Below are positions 7,846-11,509 of a DNA stretch of 11,509 nt, piece after piece. Source of the DNA: Isohypsibius dastychi. Taxonomy: Eukaryota > Tardigrada > Eutardigrada > Parachela > Isohypsibiidae. Position 1 is the first letter of the stretch, and each line of letters opens with the position of its first letter. The notes below the pieces were generated by a model, which worked only from the letters and a program-made list of their open reading frames with translations, searched no databases and was not told where the DNA came from. A program made the translations under genes and the position numbers. The stretch lies in contig JAQIWT010001285.1 in the NCBI GenBank assembly GCA_034696485.1, forward strand, positions 1-11,509. Direction: 5' to 3'.

Positions 7846-10800
7846 TTAAAACCGGGAGAAAAATTTGCGACGTTTACCACCTAGACTACCTTTGAGCGAA
7901 GCGTTATCCTTGTCGTCTTTGGGAGAAGTTTCCGGCGTCCGGAAAGAAAATCGCGGAGTGTATGGCGAGTTGGCTGATCCAGATGTGCCCGAACTAGGCG
8001 GCGGAGAATCCGTTGAGGGTGCATTACGGGGTTTGCTGACTGACTTCTGTCGTCGTAATTCCACAGCACTAGTTGGAGCGGGCAAACTAAAGCATCCACG
8101 CCTGATCACCATCCGCGCATTTCCTTGAGCCGGACGAGATCCACCAGGTGCGATCAGCGCATTCAAATGAGCTGCATAGCCATCATTCAACATCTGTCAC
8201 AAAAAAACGTCAGAATGAATCCTGCACATCAATTTCATCTTTTACAGTGGCTTTGTCCTGAAGTTTTTTCGACGCTTTGCCGATGCAGAAGATTTCTTCC
8301 GGTTTCAAGCCAACACTGGCATAGACTTGGATATCTTTACTCGATCCATACGCTGCATGAATTATAACTTCAGCCTGCAAAAACATATGTTTACACAGAC
8401 CACTCGTAAATCAATAGTGAACAAACCATACCTCCTCGATAAGTGCTTTCAAGTAGTTTGTCTTCTGCCGAAGGGGATCAGCGACAACACCATCACAGAA
8501 CGACACCATCCCATGGGGAAAGTTATGATGAGCCAGCCAGCCGACAACCGCCTGATGCTGCATATCCGGGCGTCCGGTAATGTAGATGATAAGATACCCT
8601 GAACAAGACAAAGGTCATCACAAAAATTTATTACTGTAAAAATCATGATGAGTACCGAGTTCTTGCCAGTGTCGTACAATATCGACCGCTCCTGCTCGTA
8701 CTTTTGGATCTTTCCCGGTCACGGAAACGCTGGCAGTAAACGACCCATCAATACTGAAAACCACGCATTCAGTTTTCGGCGGAACAATCGTCAGATAAAA
8801 ATCTACAGAAGTGTGGTCTCCTCTGAAACACAAATATGGAACATTAATAAAATCCGAAAGATTAAATTAATTGATTTGAACTATACCGAACGATCATCTT
8901 GACTGGATACATGCCCATTCCCAGCTTCTTTTCTTGTGGAATTTGGTAAACCACACGTCCATGACTAGATGTTATTTCTGTGCCGAACAAAATCCATTCT
9001 CCGGCCGGAGGTTGCAGCATCACATAAATGTCAACTTTTTCCCCAGTCAAAGTCAGCATGTCAAGTGGGCCATACATGAATCGAGCACAAAGGATCTGAT
9101 CAAAATTTTCCCCGATAACAATGTCATTCCCTCTATGATTTGGATGCATGTTCTTAAACACAAGCAAACAACTGATTGGAGAAGCGAACAAGATTCTGTG
9201 ATTTTTTAGTACCTTCAACTTCATTGATGTCCTTCTTCTCAGCCATTTTTCTGTCGGCTGGCGGGACGAAAAGTTCAACCGGAATGAACTGTCATCACTG
9301 CCAAACGCGTTATCAGATTGGAAAATCTAAATAACCCAAATCAGCACCACTCAGAGAAGGAAAAGAAATCCAGTTACCTGTCTGACCATAAAAGCCACCA
9401 CATCCAGGGATTCCCAGAAACTTGCATGGAAGAGGTGAGGCAGAGCGCTGGTAGGAAAAGACGCTGTTCCCTCCGGGCAATAAAGCGCATAATCGATCCT
9501 TTTCGTACCCCACCAGTTGCGAGTGACTAAAAGGAATGATTAATATACAAGAAAAAAATAGAGCCTAAATAGCTCACTTTGGCTGACAGTGTTGAGGGCG
9601 AAGGTCTGGTGCGGATGAAATCCAAGATCACTGGGTGTCTCGTTGAGATCATAAGCCGGTCTTGGGTTGTCCTCGAACAGATGGCGACTATGTTGAATGT
9701 GTTCATACAGGAAGTAAGACCGTCCATCGCCCAACGGAAACTTTTGATATCGCGGGATGGCAGCGGGTTTCAAGAACGAAAATTTGGCGCTTAACAATGG
9801 CTCTATACGGGTTGCGGATGGGTCTGAGGGATGAAAAAGGTTGAAAAGTTGAGCACACCAAGGTCGATTCGGAGGACCTATAAACAGAAATGCCGGTCAA
9901 GTGACTGTACCCAATGACTAAAAAAATATGCACCATGTCTATCTAATTTAAAATGAAGAACGCAGGCTCGTTAGTTTAATTACAGATTCTCATCAGAATG
10001 ACAATTCAGAGAGATGTTACAATCATTCAAAGCACAAATGGGCTATTCGTTCAAGAAATCATCAAATTTTCGATTAGGATAAGATCTGCGATGCAGACCG
10101 ATATTAAGTGTTTCGTTGAGCCAGAGCACTCTTGAATGATCGTTTACAAATCGATACGTCGCTATTTACCATATCTGTCATCAACGTTCTCCATGAACTT
10201 CCGGTAGGCTAAGACGAGTCCCAAGGGGCAACCAAAATTAAAGACATCTCCCACGTCAAAGTCAAAACGATTCGTGACATCACTATTATCGCTGCAACGC
10301 CGAGCTGACAACTTGTCAACGACCGGAGCTGAAAGATAGCGGCCTGCCTCATTCAAGGGCGCAAACGTAGGAACGGCAACTAGACTAGGAACAGCACTTG
10401 CCGTGCCTGGATTCGACAGGCTTCTTGAGGCTGGTGGCATTGTGGGACGAAGAGAAGGTCTGTCAGTCATTGAGTGACTCTGACTCTGATGATCTCCGCT
10501 AGCAGGTAGTGAGCTCGAATAGTTCTCATTCCGCTCCGAAGAAATACTGGATGAGCTGCCATCATTGGTACCATATCGACACAGGGCATCATAAACCAAT
10601 AATCCCGCTGTGCTGTCTCCCACGAGACATACTGTCCCTTTGTAATGCCTGCCTTCGGCTGAGTGGATAAAGTCATGATAGACTTGGTTGGCTTTCTTTA
10701 TGACTTTCGAGACGGTCTCGCGGTAGGAAGGGCTGTTTGTCGCGAAAATTGAGAGTGCACTGAGATGATTGTAATCCTGACTTAGTTGTGTTGTGTCCGT

Positions 10801-11509
10801 GGAAGATACGACGTCAAAACTGTACGGCGTCAAACTGAAATTACGAAAAACATTAAACTAAACAGTAAAGACAATAACGCAGATATTAACCTCGATAAAA
10901 CAGTGAGAGCCTCGGAACATATCGGCGGACAACGGACTCCTTTAATGACGACATGATCATGTAAGGTTGGATAATGAGCTTTGAGCACGGTATCAAAACA
11001 TGATGAAAACGTGGAGATGTCTGCACGATTGCCATTGAGATCGATTGTTGAGCTATTGTCAAGAATACTTCCGCCGTGAAATACTAATATCAGGACTGAC
11101 GTCGGACACACATCATCCGAATCTTCAGCGGCATGAGATGGTTGTGTGAGCATCAAGCGCAAGCGCTCGGGCTTAAAGGTCGAGGAGAAAATACTGTCTG
11201 TAACAGACAGGACAACACTTGACCTTCAATCAAACTCGTACGAGCGAAGAACAAACTTGCCATCTTTCCCCGTCAGTTTGGATGAAGCGGAAATGTCTTC
11301 TTCCTCCGTTAATTCCATTGAGCTCCATTTCACCAGGGGGTTCGCTTTGGCCTCTTCCGGTTCAGGAAACGCTTCTGAATACAGGATAAAGTTACAATCC
11401 AAGCTCGTAAAAGTTAATACGGACATGAATAAGGATCCTTTCACTTGGAAAATTTCACTTCGAGTCGACTTCAGGTCGACTTTTGATCACTTCACCTGGT
11501 TTTTTAGTG
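7846..11509 (-). CDS. rdgB: Class II phosphatidylinositol transfer protein, rdgB/PITPNM (N-terminus outside window)
   Basis: RdgB moves phosphatidylinositol and phosphatidic acid at ER-plasma membrane contacts to sustain PLC signalling, as in fly photoreceptors. Exons: 11509-11496 (partial), 11374-11242, 11193-10891, 10834-10170, 9877-9578, 9526-9378, 9326-9213, 9152-8887, 8822-8656, 8598-8432, 8374-8246, 8193-7846; about 917 residues in phase. Landmarks in order: [16 protein letters not shown] and [33 protein letters not shown]; a Ser-rich insert; [13 protein letters not shown]; the DDHD part (VPRYQ-like [41 protein letters not shown]); [36 protein letters not shown]2 ([44 protein letters not shown]); tail [10 protein letters not shown] to KRRKFFSRF. 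The PITP domain and an FFAT motif would lie upstream, beyond the window. Confidence 0.95.
9878..10169 (-). other. rdgB intron of 292 nt
   Basis: Donor ATG|gtaaat at 10169 and acceptor tctgtttatag ending at 9878. It is five times longer than the other rdgB introns, which are 48-64 nt apart from the 121-nt one at the window edge. The phase is right across it (RYG then [16 protein letters not shown]), so no coding exon is needed. I see no RNA gene or conserved element inside. Confidence 0.8.
11463..11481. repeat. Perfect 7-bp inverted repeat in an rdgB intron
   Basis: AGTCGAC at 11463-11469 and GTCGACT at 11475-11481 pair exactly around a 5-base loop. They lie in the 121-nt intron 11375-11495. 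Beside them tttcactt is repeated at 11439-11446 and 11453-11460. Pairing in the transcript would fold the intron near its donor. Confidence 0.4.

Noticed and set aside
8862-9278. Unspliced minus-strand frame across 9153-9212
   Set aside because: The 60-nt segment begins gtacta, ends tttaag, and interrupts rdgB homology between RTSMKLK and [10 protein letters not shown], so it is an in-frame intron.
1-11509. Mobile element, CRISPR array, tRNA or rRNA genes
   Set aside because: No terminal repeats with target duplication, no regular spacer repeats, no transposase or reverse transcriptase frames, and no tRNA-like cloverleaf were seen on either strand.

Overview
This is a eukaryotic, animal nuclear window. 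Its genes are split by many short GT-AG introns, mostly 48-64 nt, and the proteins belong to animal families. GC content is moderate and genes are closely packed. A small-genome ecdysozoan fits; a tardigrade is my best guess, made from intron style, gene density and a gustatory-receptor-like gene. A mite, crustacean or rotifer cannot be excluded. Nothing prokaryotic, no CRISPR array and no intact mobile element was seen.

Layout. (1) 1-332: no gene seen, only a short direct repeat. (2) 333-768, minus: the signal-peptide exon and start of a secreted beta-helix protein resembling the N-terminus of bark beetle/Anakonda, apparently cut short, with an AATAAA at its end. (3) 836-1144, minus: a tentative two-exon small gene of unknown family beside a strong G-quadruplex motif. 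(4) 1145-1833: otherwise empty. (5) 1834-5583, minus: a complete seven-exon otopetrin-type proton channel of 893 residues, including one 740-nt intron. (6) 5584-6155: a 572-bp divergent promoter region. (7) 6156-7659, plus: a complete three-exon seven-transmembrane receptor of 410 residues in the gustatory receptor-like family. (8) 7846-11509, minus: a class II phosphatidylinositol transfer protein (rdgB/PITPNM), 12 exons in view, with the N-terminal PITP domain outside the window.

The exon models for otopetrin, the receptor and rdgB were checked for phase at every junction, and the joined proteins match family landmarks across each splice. One rdgB donor, near 11236-11242, has two equally phased options.

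Working together: the otopetrin (acid sensing in insects) and the gustatory-like receptor are head to head and share one upstream region, so shared expression in chemosensory cells is possible. RdgB recycles phosphatidylinositol at ER-plasma membrane contacts in PLC-signalling sensory cells. That three neighbours fit sensory physiology is an inference from family roles and may be chance.
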